Source: Ruegeria sp. 6PALISEP08 (GTDB lineage Bacteria > Pseudomonadota > Alphaproteobacteria > Rhodobacterales > Rhodobacteraceae). From it: a stretch of 64,000 bases of DNA. The stretch is from the NCBI RefSeq assembly GCF_001238295.1, contig NZ_LGXZ01000017.1, positions 1 to 64,000 of the forward strand, in the 5' to 3' direction. Positions within the stretch are counted from its first letter, which is position 1, and every line of letters starts with the position of its first letter. The translations under genes and the position numbers were made by a program. This document shows, piece by piece, positions 44,989 through 54,737 of the stretch. The notes beneath the pieces are model-generated. The model did not search any database and had not been told where the DNA came from. It saw nothing but the letters and a program-made list of their open reading frames with translations.

Positions 44989-45798
44989 TCAGAACTTCTT
45001 GGCGGGCAGCTGCTCGAACGGCAGTTTCTCAATTTGATCGAAACGCGGGTTGCTTTCGTGCACATAGAACGTGTCGTAAAGCGAATTGCGCACGAAATGA
45101 TACCCGTTGGCGAACAGCAGCTCGTTAAGCTCGGGCGTCGGGCGTTCGATTGTCATCGCCAGGAAGCGGTACTTGTCGAACGGGAAATTGCGCAAAATCC
45201 GCGTCTCTGACCCTTCGACATCCAGGCTGAAATAGTCGATATCCTTTGGCGCGTCATAGCGGTCGAATACCTCATCCAGAGGCACGGCTTCTACAGTGAC
45301 AACCTTGCCCTTCTCGCGGAACCTGGCCAGTTTCGCGGCGCGGCGCTCAGTCATGTTGTCGGCTTCATCCACCAGCAGACTGCTGCGTTGGCCGTCGATC
45401 ATGAATTCCAGCTGGCCGGGTTCGGGGTCGACGGCCAGCGGGACTGGCGTGGCCGAACGATGATGCCAGTTGGTAATCTTGTTGTAATTGACAGGGTTGG
45501 GTTCAATCAACAGTCCAGTCCAGCCATAATGCTTTTCCAGGGCAAAGGTGTTGGAATCGGAAAACCCGTCTGCGGCGCCCAATTCGACAAAAAAACCGTT
45601 GCGCTTGCCGTTATAGACTTCGTTGATCACCCACATATCCTGCCCACGGTCCGAGACCTGCTTGGGCAGGTAGCCAAGATTGTTCATGGCAAAACGACGG
45701 CTGAAATTCCGGGTGCTGACCACACCGATATAAGCGAAATAGGCTGGCTTCTGGAGGAGTGGATAGGTTTCAACCAGCTTGGTGAGATTCTGCTTCAT
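44989..45798 (-). CDS. FkbM family methyltransferase
   Basis: A 269-residue SAM-dependent methyltransferase. FFVELGAADGFSDSNTFAL near 70-88 is the SAM-binding loop, LLIEPNPVNY carries the next acidic motif, and IDYFSLDVEGSETRIL is the third conserved block. The ATG at 45798 has GGAG seven bases upstream; an in-frame GTG at 45810 overlaps that ribosome site. It follows the large membrane protein gene on the same strand. Likely target: a sugar hydroxyl of the surface glycan. Confidence 0.85.
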   Translation of the reverse strand: MKQNLTKLVETYPLLQKPAYFAYIGVVSTRNFSRRFAMNNLGYLPKQVSDRGQDMWVINEVYNGKRNGFFVELGAADGFSDSNTFALEKHYGWTGLLIEPNPVNYNKITNWHHRSATPVPLAVDPEPGQLEFMIDGQRSSLLVDEADNMTERRAAKLARFREKGKVVTVEAVPLDEVFDRYDAPKDIDYFSLDVEGSETRILRNFPFDKYRFLAMTIERPTPELNELLFANGYHFVRNSLYDTFYVHESNPRFDQIEKLPFEQLPAKKF

Positions 45799-45863
45799 AA
45801 AGTTCTCCACTTAACCGCCCGCTTTTGGCTTTTCGGGCAAAAACATTGTTGCACAGACATCGG

Positions 45864-47918
45864 CTACCTTAACCCTGCAATTTTCGCGATATCCCACACC
45901 GGATACAGCGTTTCGCGCGTTCCACGTCCGAAAATTGTGTCAAATGGCACATGATAGGCACGCGCAATGCTGATCGGAACGTTGGTGTTCCCAAGGTCGC
46001 TTTCGTAAGCAGCCCGATCACGTACCACCAGGACCCGACCTTCGACCACTTCGCCGATCATGACCTCTCCGTCTTGCAGAGGTTCGGATGCGGGACGGAT
46101 GAAATAGTCCGCGACAGTGTCGTCCGGTGCGGGCATTCCGGCATGCACATAAACCGAGAGCCCACCGGCCATAAAGCGGTTTTCAAGCTCGGCCTGTGTC
46201 CAGATCGGCGGGAAGGCTTCACCGAGTAGCGCCTGCACGACGCGCATCTCGTCCAGATCAGGAAACGGGGCGGTCTCGGTTTCAATAGCAATGCGATACC
46301 CCAAGTCCCGCGTCAGGGTGAACGGGCGCAAGGTTTCCGGCCAGCTGATCCAGGCGCTGACCGCCAGCCCGGTCAGAGCACCGACCAGAGACGGTGCAGG
46401 CGCAGCCTGAACCGGGCGCAGGCGCCAGAAAATGATCAGCGGAATGACTGCGGCGGGTGCGAAATGATGCGGCAGGATGCGATAGGCCTGAACATAGAAA
46501 AACAGAACATAGGCGATAACGGTCAGGGTCAGGGCTTTGGACAATTTGTCCTGCCAGCGCCACGCCAGCAACGCGAGACCGGGCAATATTCCGCAAGGCA
46601 GCAGCCAGAACAGGAACCGTCCGGTGTCAAAGATCGTGACGAACCGTAGGCGCCGCAGGATGCTGCCCGTGTTGAACTCACTGGACACACTTGTCAGCCC
46701 CGACGACCGCAGCACCATTTCAAGTAGCGATGCCAGGATCACGACGCCAACGGCGATCATTCCTCCGACGATCACCTGCCGGAACGGTAAGGGCCGGGTC
46801 AGCAGAAAATAGGAAATCAGGAAGAAACCAATCAGCAGAATACCGTTCGGGGCGGCCAGCAACGCCAGCGTGGACACAACCGCCATCCAGCCAAATCTCT
46901 GCTCGGTAAAGAACAGGATATAGCCCAACACCCCCAGCAGAATCATCGGCTCGCGGGTCATGGGCAGGGCGATATCAGCAAAATACGGATTGTAGGACGG
47001 ATTGAACGCCATCACGAAGGAAAACAGCAACAGCGCAGCCCCAAGCCCTAGAACGGAGCGTGCATCAGTACGCCTGTCCGGGGTGCGTACGAAACCCAGC
47101 ATGACCCCAAACAGGATCGAAAGACCGGGCAGATAGGCCAGGCGAATGGAAACTTCGTAAGGCCCAAAGAACCGCATAAACCCGGTTTGCAGGAAGGTCT
47201 CCGTCACCATCTTCGGGGTCGGATAGTCACCGATCGCCCCGGACTCCGGTGGCCAGAACGGCAGGCCTCGGGTTACAAACAGCATCGCGTTCAGGAAACT
47301 GTGTGCGCCGTCATCATTCAGCGCCTCCCAATAGAACTTGGGCGACATCAGGATCAGTACCGCCAATGGCAGCAGGATCATACCGGCGACATCCCATCCC
47401 CTGCCCTGGAAGATATCCGGATTGGATCGGGCCGAGATCAGGCCAATGCCGGGCAGGCAGAGCAGAACGCTCAGAAAAGTGAAAGCCACCCCAGTCGTGG
47501 GAATGCCACTGATGGCCTGTACCGCAGCCGCGGCGGCGGGTACACCAAACAGGGAAAACGTGAATCCCTTGAGCAGCCAGTGTTCGAAACGATCCCCGGG
47601 TGTTGCAATTCCCAATGCCAAAAGCAGGCCCGGTGCAACAAACAACGCTGATGCCGACATAACCGCCAACGGCACCCAGATATACAAAAACAGCACTTCA
47701 CTTGCGATGAAGTAGGGCGAGGCACCATCTGCCAGCGCCGATTTTGCCGCCAGTATCGCCGCAACTTCCTGACCAGCCAGCACAATGCCAGTTAGTACAA
47801 TCAGGAATATTGAAAGCCGCAATACCATCACGTCATATACAAACTCATCAAAATACAGCAGTCGCCAAGCGTACAGTAAAAACCATATTGTTTTCCTGCT
47901 GAATGTAGGCTTCTTCAA
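45864..47918 (-). CDS. Large multi-pass membrane protein, possible GT-C transferase
   Basis: A 684-residue protein with about 14 hydrophobic segments and a soluble C-terminal domain of about 150 residues. Near 200-215 the loop reads WEALNDDGAHSFLNAMLF, whose acidic pair resembles the catalytic loop of GT-C enzymes, and SYNPYFADIALPMTREPMIL lies further on. I cannot place it in a named family. The first in-frame start is TTG at 47918 with a weak ribosome site; an ATG 30 codons later (47828) is an alternative. Probably co-transcribed with the FkbM gene 65 bases downstream. Confidence 0.6.
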   Translation of the reverse strand: MKKPTFSRKTIWFLLYAWRLLYFDEFVYDVMVLRLSIFLIVLTGIVLAGQEVAAILAAKSALADGASPYFIASEVLFLYIWVPLAVMSASALFVAPGLLLALGIATPGDRFEHWLLKGFTFSLFGVPAAAAAVQAISGIPTTGVAFTFLSVLLCLPGIGLISARSNPDIFQGRGWDVAGMILLPLAVLILMSPKFYWEALNDDGAHSFLNAMLFVTRGLPFWPPESGAIGDYPTPKMVTETFLQTGFMRFFGPYEVSIRLAYLPGLSILFGVMLGFVRTPDRRTDARSVLGLGAALLLFSFVMAFNPSYNPYFADIALPMTREPMILLGVLGYILFFTEQRFGWMAVVSTLALLAAPNGILLIGFFLISYFLLTRPLPFRQVIVGGMIAVGVVILASLLEMVLRSSGLTSVSSEFNTGSILRRLRFVTIFDTGRFLFWLLPCGILPGLALLAWRWQDKLSKALTLTVIAYVLFFYVQAYRILPHHFAPAAVIPLIIFWRLRPVQAAPAPSLVGALTGLAVSAWISWPETLRPFTLTRDLGYRIAIETETAPFPDLDEMRVVQALLGEAFPPIWTQAELENRFMAGGLSVYVHAGMPAPDDTVADYFIRPASEPLQDGEVMIGEVVEGRVLVVRDRAAYESDLGNTNVPISIARAYHVPFDTIFGRGTRETLYPVWDIAKIAGLR

Positions 47919-48126
47919 TCAACCGATTTACTGATACCATGTAATTCTCGTCAGGTTGCGTGTTTTGTGCCAGCCGGATGGATTGCAGTCACAATGCGGC
48001 ATCAATACAGAAAATCTGTTTTCATTGACGGAATTGAGGAAACAAATAACCTGCGTCCGTTTCATGTGCATTTCAGACCGTCTGGCAGGCATGGCCAACT
48101 CAAGTCACTCTGAACCCGCAAATGCG

Positions 48127-48141
48127 CAGCCCCGGGGGCTG
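48127..48141. repeat. GC-rich inverted repeat after the flavoprotein gene
   Basis: CAGCCCC and GGGGCTG flank a single base, 11 bases beyond the stop of the flavoprotein gene on the minus strand. It may act as a pause or rho-assisted stop; no T-run follows. Confidence 0.35.
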
Positions 48142-48152
48142 AAGGTCAGGGA

Positions 48153-49652
48153 TCAGAGTGCGGTGCTTTTGCGGAAAGCCTTCTTATCAGCCGACTTCTC
48201 CTTGGTGTCGGCTTCGAACTCCTCGTGATAGGACCGTTCGACATTCACATCCCACACATCATGGTTCTCACCCATGATATTGCGGGCAGCATACATCGCC
48301 GACAGCATCGAGTGATCCTGATTGTTGTAGCGGTGCAGACCATTGCGACCGACAGTTTGGAAGTTCTCGAGCGTCTTCAGCCAGCTGCTGACCGTGTCCA
48401 GAGCATCCTTGTACTCGCTGTCATAGACTGGATAAGCCTTGGGCTGTCGGATAACCGCACAATCAATAACATCACCGGCCTTGGCCAAACCGAGTTTTTC
48501 AAGCTCTTCACTGGCAAGATGCTTGAGATCCTCGTCAGCGGATGACCACAACCCGTCACCTTTCTGGCAGAAATACTCCATCCCGATCGACGCGGTGTTC
48601 TGATCGGGCAGCATTTCCTTGGACCAGGCTCGGAAATTCTGGATACGACCAACCTTCACCTTGGGGCTGTGGATGTAGATCCAGTTGTCCGGGAACGGGT
48701 CAGCATGATCCAGAATCAGGGTCACGATCAGGAAATCGCGATACCGCAGACGGTCTGCCGCCTCGACAACCTCGGGCGGCGGCGGCGGATCAAAAGCGTG
48801 GATCAGATCGCGCACCGCCATGGAATTGATGAACTCCGTGCCTTCCACCTTCTCAATGTGTTTTTCGCCGTCTTCCGTCCAGTGACGAACATCAATCGAG
48901 GTGACCCGGCTGCCCTCGCGGTTTACCTTGATCACTTCGGAACGGGTTTCGACCGACCCGCCTTGTTCCTTGATCAGATCCTGGGTCTTTTCCCACATCA
49001 TACCAGGCCCGAGGCGGGGATACTGGAATTCCTCAATCAGGCTGGCCGTGTCATTTGCGCCCGAAATCGCGTTCCAGACTGCTTTGGGCAAAGACAGGTT
49101 CTTGATCCGCTGCGCAGCCCAGTCCGCCCGGATTTCCGAGGGCGGGATACCCCAGACTTTCTTGGTGTAGCTGTGGAAGAAATGCATATAGAGCCGCCCG
49201 CCAAAGCGGTTGATTACCCATTCTTCAAAGGTATCTTCCTGCGGCTTGGGCCGCAGCTTCCATTTGATGAAGCTGCCGATGATCTTATAGGTCTCATAAG
49301 GGCCGATATTGCCCAAAGCGTTGAAGATACGCAGCGGATAATCATAAAATTTGTTACGGTAGAAGATGCGGCTCAGGCGTTGCACGGTGATAAAGTCATC
49401 GCCCATCACCTCGTGCCACATATCCTCGACTTCCTGCACCTTGGTGAAAAACCGGTGCCCGCCAATGTCGAAGCGGTAGCCTTTATGCGTTTCGGTTCGC
49501 GAAATGCCCCCCACCATATCCGAGGCCTCAAAAACCCGGGGAACATGCGTATCACTCAGCTTCTGGAGTTCGTAGGCGGCTGTCAGACCCGCTGGCCCAC
49601 CCCCTATAACTACGACTGGAACAATATTTTTTGGCAAATCACTAACATCCAT
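48153..49652 (-). CDS. FAD-dependent oxidoreductase, UDP-galactopyranose mutase-like
   Basis: A 499-residue flavoprotein. IGGGPAGLTAAYEL (16-29) binds the FAD ADP moiety, GGISRTETHKGYRFDIGGHR follows as in Glf-like and protoporphyrinogen-oxidase-like proteins, and LHRYNNQDHSMLSAMYAARN near the end is the C-terminal FAD motif. Members occur beside glycosyltransferases in surface-glycan loci and are proposed to isomerise or oxidise nucleotide or lipid-linked sugars. AAGGG lies seven bases before the ATG. It is longer than classic Glf (about 370-400), so the reaction is open. Confidence 0.8.
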   Translation of the reverse strand: MDVSDLPKNIVPVVVIGGGPAGLTAAYELQKLSDTHVPRVFEASDMVGGISRTETHKGYRFDIGGHRFFTKVQEVEDMWHEVMGDDFITVQRLSRIFYRNKFYDYPLRIFNALGNIGPYETYKIIGSFIKWKLRPKPQEDTFEEWVINRFGGRLYMHFFHSYTKKVWGIPPSEIRADWAAQRIKNLSLPKAVWNAISGANDTASLIEEFQYPRLGPGMMWEKTQDLIKEQGGSVETRSEVIKVNREGSRVTSIDVRHWTEDGEKHIEKVEGTEFINSMAVRDLIHAFDPPPPPEVVEAADRLRYRDFLIVTLILDHADPFPDNWIYIHSPKVKVGRIQNFRAWSKEMLPDQNTASIGMEYFCQKGDGLWSSADEDLKHLASEELEKLGLAKAGDVIDCAVIRQPKAYPVYDSEYKDALDTVSSWLKTLENFQTVGRNGLHRYNNQDHSMLSAMYAARNIMGENHDVWDVNVERSYHEEFEADTKEKSADKKAFRKSTAL

Positions 49653-49934
49653 ACAAAAACCCTTATCTCACGGTACAAGAGGTTATTGTCGATTCACAAC
49701 AAATTCCTAATGGCCCTTCAAAAGGAATGCTTGCCCGCCATTTCTATCCCCCTGTGCAGGGCGAAATGGAAGCATGGGTAAGCAGGCACTGACAGCGCCT
49801 GAACCCAAAGACCCGGACCGCCTGGAAGCCTCGATCACCTCTCCTGAAAACGGGTTTCCGGCTTGCAGGGAACACAATCGCGGGTACCTTCCAGACAGCG
49901 GATGAGGCTTTCAACGTATTGAATAGTAAAACAG

Positions 49935-50234
49935 TTATTCATCTTGAAAACCGCCTTTCCACGTTTCGAAATCACCATTGTCAAACCCAAAACGCTGCTG
50001 CAACGGGCACCATGTCTCTGACCCACCGCGCCATCCATTCGCGCCGCAGAATGTGTTACGATCTGCCCATAGCTCTGACGCGGGGGGGGGCATCAACAAT
50101 ACCCGCTCATCCATCATATTGTGCATACGCGGGTGCCAGAGCGCCCGGAAATCGGATGCATCATAACTCGGAACCTTGTGAATCTTGACATGGGCGAACC
50201 GCTCCCGTCCTACTGCTTGCGAGTGTTTGTAGGA
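49935..50234 (-). pseudogene. Remnant of an unrecognised gene with a C9 tract
   Basis: An open frame of about 100 codons with protein-like composition, including GRERFAHVKIHKVPSYDASD and FRALWHPRMHNMMDERVLLM, but no start codon at its upstream end. A run of nine C (minus strand, 50082-50090) lies inside it. Before the run the sequence looks coding; after it two frames compete, so a slip in the run may have broken the gene. I do not recognise the family. Confidence 0.45.
50082..50090. repeat. Nine-base G homopolymer
   Basis: G9 on the plus strand (C9 on the minus strand) within the remnant gene. Such tracts are prone to slippage in replication and to sequencing error. Confidence 0.8.
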
Positions 50235-50308
50235 TCAAGTCACGCCGGGTCCGGGTTCAGGACCTGAAAATTGGTGGCTGGCTTCGTTGTTAACGAGGGA
50301 GCAATTTT

Positions 50309-51082
50309 ATGAAGTGCGTTATTCTGGCCGGTGGTTTAGGCACCCGGCTTAGCGAAGAAACCGTCAGGATACCGAAACCCATGGTCGAGATCGGGGGAAA
50401 ACCGATCATCTGGCATATCATGAAGATTTATGCAGCCCATGGCATTACCGATTTCATCGTCTGCCTTGGCTACAAGGGCTACGTTATCAAGGAATATTTC
50501 GCAAATTTCTTCCTGCACAGCTCGGACGTCACGATCGATCTGGCCAATGGCGGACTTGAGATTGCAAACAGTAAATCGGAACCGTGGCGCGTGACGCTGG
50601 TCGATACCGGAGACAACAGCCAGACTGGCGGACGACTGAAGCGGGTCATACCTCTTGTCAAAGACGAAGAGGCGTTTTGCCTGACCTATGGCGACGGCGT
50701 CGGCAATATCGACATCCGGACCGGGATCGATTTTCACCAGAGCCACGGCAAACTTGCAACCGTCACGGCAGTTCCTCCTCCTCGCCGCTTTGGCCAACTT
50801 GAATTGCAGAACCGTCAGGTTCTGAATTTCTCGGAAAAGCCTGTCGGCGACGGTGGATTGATCAATGGCGGATTCTTCGTGCTGTCCCCCAAAGTGGGAG
50901 ACTACATCAATGACGACAATACCGCATGGGAACGCGCGCCCTTGATGAATCTGACGCGCGATGGTGAATTGATGGCCTTCGAACACAAGGGTTTCTGGCA
51001 GCCCATGGACACTATTCGTGAACGCCAGGAACTGGATGAGCACTGGGCCACAGGCAATGCGCCGTGGAAAATCTGGGAATGA
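50309..51082 (+). CDS. rfbF: Glucose-1-phosphate cytidylyltransferase
   Basis: A 257-residue nucleotidyltransferase that makes CDP-glucose from CTP and glucose 1-phosphate, the entry step for CDP-6-deoxy sugars. [14 protein letters not shown] (5-18) with [12 protein letters not shown] is the activated-nucleotide motif of the RfbF branch, and [11 protein letters not shown] is the metal-binding acidic motif. The length equals that of known RfbF/DdhA proteins. GAGGGAG precedes the ATG. Its stop overlaps the start of the dehydratase gene, so the next step is translationally coupled. Confidence 0.93.
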   Translation: MKCVILAGGLGTRLSEETVRIPKPMVEIGGKPIIWHIMKIYAAHGITDFIVCLGYKGYVIKEYFANFFLHSSDVTIDLANGGLEIANSKSEPWRVTLVDTGDNSQTGGRLKRVIPLVKDEEAFCLTYGDGVGNIDIRTGIDFHQSHGKLATVTAVPPPRRFGQLELQNRQVLNFSEKPVGDGGLINGGFFVLSPKVGDYINDDNTAWERAPLMNLTRDGELMAFEHKGFWQPMDTIRERQELDEHWATGNAPWKIWE

Positions 51083-52158
51083 GTGCGGGCGCGTTTTCTG
51101 GACGCAGGGTGTTTGTAACCGGGCATACCGGTTTCAAAGGGGCCTGGTTGGCGGCGTGGCTGGCCGAAAGCGGTGCCGAAGTGACCGGCTATGCACATGC
51201 GCCCGAAACCGACCCAAGTCTCTGGGCTTTGCTGGATCAGAGCAAAATACGATCGATCATTGGTGATCTGAATGACCGATCGACATTGGACCATGCCATA
51301 GCCGAGGCTGACCCGGAATTCGTGTTTCACCTGGCCGCGCAATCCCTGGTACGGCGCTCATATCGAACGCCGGTTGATACGTTCGCCACCAACGTTCTGG
51401 GTACGGTTCAGCTTTTGGATGCCCTGCGCGCTGCTCCAAACCTGCGCGCAGTTGTCGTCGCAACTTCTGACAAGGCCTACGAGAATGTCGAACAGGTCTG
51501 GGGATATCGCGAAACCGACCCGATGGGTGGGCATGACCCTTATTCTGCATCGAAAGGTGCGACCGAGATAGCCGTCGCGGCGATGCGGCGCAGCTATTAT
51601 TCACCAGATGCCGCCGATCCACATCCAGCTCGAGTTGCCAGCGCGCGCGCAGGCAATGTCATTGGCGGCGGCGACTGGGCTGAGGATCGATTGCTTCCCG
51701 ATATCGTGCGTGGCTGCCTGAGCGACGAGGGGCGCGTCGTGCTGCGCCATCCCGGCGCGATCCGCCCCTGGCAACATGTGCTTGAACCCCTGAGAGGGTA
51801 CATGATGCTGGCACAGCAGCTGGAGCAAAGCGACGCGTTTGCTCAAGGCTGGAACTTTGGCCCCGAACGCGACGATGAGCGCCCGGTTCTGGATGTGGCG
51901 CAGGCCGTCATCAAAGCGCTTGGGCAGGGCCGGATCGAGGTCGATACCCCGGCAGATACTCCACATGAGGCCAATATGCTCCGGCTGGACGTATCGCAGG
52001 CGCGTGCAACGCTTGGCTGGCGTCCGGTTCTAAGCTTCGCGGACACCGTGAGACTGACAGCGGACTGGTATGCAGGCTGGGCCCGGGGCACACCGCCCGC
52101 CGAGCTGTGTCGTGCACAGATCGCCGAGTTTGAAACCATAAGTCAGGGGCAGACATGA
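51079..52158 (+). CDS. rfbG: CDP-glucose 4,6-dehydratase
   Basis: A 359-residue NAD-dependent SDR enzyme that turns CDP-glucose into CDP-4-keto-6-deoxyglucose. [10 protein letters not shown] (15-24) is the variant glycine motif typical of RfbG/Ddh[10 protein letters not shown] and YSASKGATE carry the catalytic Ser/Thr, Tyr and Lys positions, and [11 protein letters not shown] is a further family signature. I chose the ATG at 51079, which overlaps the previous stop by four bases; an upstream ATG at 51064 lies inside the previous gene. The next gene starts four bases before this one ends. Confidence 0.93.
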   Translation: MSAGAFSGRRVFVTGHTGFKGAWLAAWLAESGAEVTGYAHAPETDPSLWALLDQSKIRSIIGDLNDRSTLDHAIAEADPEFVFHLAAQSLVRRSYRTPVDTFATNVLGTVQLLDALRAAPNLRAVVVATSDKAYENVEQVWGYRETDPMGGHDPYSASKGATEIAVAAMRRSYYSPDAADPHPARVASARAGNVIGGGDWAEDRLLPDIVRGCLSDEGRVVLRHPGAIRPWQHVLEPLRGYMMLAQQLEQSDAFAQGWNFGPERDDERPVLDVAQAVIKALGQGRIEVDTPADTPHEANMLRLDVSQARATLGWRPVLSFADTVRLTADWYAGWARGTPPAELCRAQIAEFETISQGQT

Positions 52159-53396
52159 CTGGCGCACCTCATTCCACTTGCCGCCATTGCGGCGCGAGCC
52201 TTGAGATGACGCTCGTCGATCTCGGGCTGTCCCCTCTGGCCAACTCCTATGTTGATCCCGCACAGGCAGACACCCCGGACCCGGTTTATCCGTTGCATGC
52301 CCGCGTCTGTACGGAATGCTGGCTGGTCCAGGTGGACGACGCCGTACCCGCCGAAGAGATCTTTTCAACCGATTACGCTTACTTTTCCAGCTTCTCGGAC
52401 AGTTGGCTGGCCCATTGCCGGGATTACGTGGAACAAATGATCAAGCGGTTCGATCTCGGGTCAGACGATCTGGTGATCGAGATTGCCTCGAATGACGGGT
52501 ATCTGTTGCAGTATTTCGTTGAAAAGGGCATTCCGGTGCTGGGGATTGAGCCGTCGGGTAATGTCGCTGCCGCCGCAGAAAAGAGAGGCGTGCGTACGCT
52601 GGTCGACTATTTCGGCGATACGCTGGCCCAAAAGGTGGCCAAAACCGAGAAACCTCCGGCGCTGATTGCTTCGGCCAATGTTCTGGCGCATGTGCCCGAT
52701 ATCAACGATTTTGTTGCCGGCATCTCCACCCTGCTGACAGGTGATGCGGTCTATACGGTCGAATTCCCGCACCTTCTGAACCTGATCAAAAGTGTCCAGT
52801 TCGACACGATCTATCACGAACATTACTCCTATCTGTCACTGTTGGCGGTCGAGACAATCTTTGCCAAGGTGGGCCTGCGTGTGTTTGACGTTGAAGAGCT
52901 GCCAACCCATGGCGGATCACTGCGGGTGTTCGCCTGTCTTGAAGGGGCCAGCCACTCCGAAGGTTCTGGTGTGGCCAAGGTTCGCGCGGATGAGGCCGCG
53001 GCGCAGTTCGACCGGCCTGAGGGCTATATGAATTTCACCATTCAGGTCGAAGCACTGCGCGACGGATTGCTCGCCTTTCTGCGCGAAGCAAATGCCAGGG
53101 GTGACACCATTGCCGCCTATGGTGCCGCCGCCAAGGGCAACACGCTGTTGAATTATGCCGGGATCGGCCCCGATCTGATCTCTTACTGCGTTGATCGCAA
53201 CCCGGCCAAACAGAACACGCTGCTGCCCGGCAGCCATATCCCCGTGCACGGGGTCGAAGCGCTGCGCGAGACGCCGCCGGATTACGTGTTGATCCTGCCC
53301 TGGAACATCCGGGACGAGGTCACGGATCAACTGTCCGGCCTGAAGGCGCACGGTACCCGGTTCGTGACCGCCGTGCCGGAGGTCAGGATCAGCTGA
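52155..53396 (+). CDS. Sugar C-methyltransferase (TylC3/NovU-like)
   Basis: A 413-residue three-part methyltransferase. The N-terminal zinc-binding domain has C9xxC12 and C52xxC55. The SAM-binding core has EIASNDGYLLQYF near 110 and IEPSGNVAAAAEKRG. The C-terminal domain has AYGAAAKGNTLLNY, the hallmark of the C-methyltransferase end domain. TylC3 and NovU relatives add a methyl group to a carbon next to a keto group of a nucleotide-linked 4-keto-6-deoxy sugar. Placed directly after the CDP-glucose dehydratase, it probably makes a branched CDP-sugar. Confidence 0.88.
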   Translation: MTGAPHSTCRHCGASLEMTLVDLGLSPLANSYVDPAQADTPDPVYPLHARVCTECWLVQVDDAVPAEEIFSTDYAYFSSFSDSWLAHCRDYVEQMIKRFDLGSDDLVIEIASNDGYLLQYFVEKGIPVLGIEPSGNVAAAAEKRGVRTLVDYFGDTLAQKVAKTEKPPALIASANVLAHVPDINDFVAGISTLLTGDAVYTVEFPHLLNLIKSVQFDTIYHEHYSYLSLLAVETIFAKVGLRVFDVEELPTHGGSLRVFACLEGASHSEGSGVAKVRADEAAAQFDRPEGYMNFTIQVEALRDGLLAFLREANARGDTIAAYGAAAKGNTLLNYAGIGPDLISYCVDRNPAKQNTLLPGSHIPVHGVEALRETPPDYVLILPWNIRDEVTDQLSGLKAHGTRFVTAVPEVRIS

Positions 53397-54271
53397 TGGC
53401 ACGGGTTCTGCTGACCGGCGCAACCGGATTGATCGGACGCGCGACAATCCCGGCTCTGACAGAGGCGGGCCATGAGGTGGTGACGCTGGGACGCAACACG
53501 GCAAGCGACATCACCTGCGATCTGCTGGACCCCAGTGCCACCACAACAGCTCTTGAAGCAACCCGCGCCAGCCATCTGGTTCATCTGGCCTGGCATGATG
53601 GCCCGCGCGACCGCTGGACTTCTGCGGCCAATCTGGCCTGGATGGCCGCTACGCTACATCTGGTGCGGGAATTCGCGCGAACAGGCGGCCAGCGCGCGGT
53701 CTGCGCCGGAAGCTGCGCCGAATATGACTGGTCAGTGCCGGACCTGACTGAAACAACGCCTTTGCGGCCACGCACCTTGTATGGCGCGGCCAAGGCCGGA
53801 ACCGGTCTGGCGCTGTGTGCAGGACAGGGTTCGCTTGGCCTTTCACTGGCCTGGGCCCGCATCTTTTTTGTTTATGGATCGGGCGAACCGCCGGGGCGGT
53901 TGCTCGGCGATCTGATTTCGAATCTCAAAGCGGGTCAACCCGTAGATTGCACCGATGGCCTGCAGGAGCGCGACTTCCTGCATGTAGATGATCTGGCACG
54001 CGCTCTGTTACAACTGCTGGAGACGAATGTGACCGGCGCGGTCAATGTCGCCAGCGGCGCCGCAATCCCGGTTCGGGAACTCATTGAAGAGGTTGCGCAA
54101 CAAATGCATCACCCCGACCTGATCCGACTGGGTGCGATCACGCGCGCAGCAGACGACCCTGCCCGGCTGGCAGCAGATGTGGGCCGGTTGCATGATGAGA
54201 CTGGTTTCATTCCGAGGCATGACATCGCCTCGGGGATAGCAGAGGTTCTGCGGGCCGGAGAAGTGACATGA
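53396..54271 (+). CDS. NAD-dependent epimerase/reductase (SDR)
   Basis: A 291-residue extended SDR. TGATGLIGRATI (7-18) binds the cofactor, GSCAEYDW carries the Ser position, and LYGAAKAG the Tyr and Lys. RDFLHVDDLARALL is the typical sugar-epimerase segment. In this operon it should reduce or epimerise the 4-keto group of the methylated CDP-sugar to finish it. Its ATG shares the last base of the previous stop, and it overlaps the GtrA gene by four bases. RfbH (3-dehydratase) is absent, so the sugar is not a 3,6-dideoxyhexose. Confidence 0.88.
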   Translation: MARVLLTGATGLIGRATIPALTEAGHEVVTLGRNTASDITCDLLDPSATTTALEATRASHLVHLAWHDGPRDRWTSAANLAWMAATLHLVREFARTGGQRAVCAGSCAEYDWSVPDLTETTPLRPRTLYGAAKAGTGLALCAGQGSLGLSLAWARIFFVYGSGEPPGRLLGDLISNLKAGQPVDCTDGLQERDFLHVDDLARALLQLLETNVTGAVNVASGAAIPVRELIEEVAQQMHHPDLIRLGAITRAADDPARLAADVGRLHDETGFIPRHDIASGIAEVLRAGEVT

Positions 54272-54669
54272 AAAAACATCTTATCCCCCGCGAGAAATCC
54301 TTCATGCGTTTCGCTTTGGTCGGAGTGTTGAATACGGCGTTCGGCTATGCGCTCTTTACTGCCCTCAATCTATTCGGCCTGCCACCACAGGTCGCGCTTG
54401 CGATCTCGTTTTCCGGCGGGGTTCTATGGAATTTCATGACTCATGCCCGGCTTGTATTTGGCACCAAGGGTTTTGGGCGCCTGCCGTTTTATGTGCTGTC
54501 CTACCTGTTGGTCTATGCATTCAACGCCTTGTCTCTGGAAGGGTTACTGTCCGCTGGCCTGCAACCGATCGTCGCGCAGGGGATACTTGTTTTACCCGCC
54601 GCCATTCTGGCCTTCATCCTGATTTCCCGGGTGTTGACAGATCGCTTTCCATGGCAACAGGAGGTGTAA
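54268..54669 (+). CDS. GtrA family membrane protein
   Basis: A 133-residue protein with four membrane helices. FMRFALVGVLNTAFGYALF at the start and the LAISFSGGVLWNFMTHARLVF segment are typical of GtrA. It is thought to flip a polyprenyl-phosphate sugar. Its start overlaps the SDR gene by four bases, which ties the CDP-sugar to membrane translocation. The GT2 and GT-C genes needed to complete a Gtr set lie at 58869 and 56821 on the other strand. Confidence 0.85.
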   Translation: MKKHLIPREKSFMRFALVGVLNTAFGYALFTALNLFGLPPQVALAISFSGGVLWNFMTHARLVFGTKGFGRLPFYVLSYLLVYAFNALSLEGLLSAGLQPIVAQGILVLPAAILAFILISRVLTDRFPWQQEV

Positions 54670-54691
54670 AAAATGCTCGAATATTATATTC

Positions 54692-54705
54692 TGGCTTATA
54701 AGCCA
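54692..54705. promoter_or_regulatory. Perfect 14-base palindrome upstream of the radical SAM gene
   Basis: TGGCTTATAAGCCA reads the same on both strands and lies 33 bases before the TTGACA at 54738. A regulator site is possible; nothing else supports it. Confidence 0.35.
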
Positions 54706-54737
54706 TTGAAGACCAAACCGACCACGGAGTCTGAAAT

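Larger units (their letters stand above)
49653..50308. other. 656-base gap with a gene remnant
   Basis: The part 49653-49934 shows nothing I recognise. The part 49935-50234 holds a decayed minus-strand frame described separately. GAGGGAG precedes the ATG at 50309, and the promoter of the CDP-sugar operon should lie in the last 100 bases, though no strong -35/-10 pair stands out. Confidence 0.5.
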
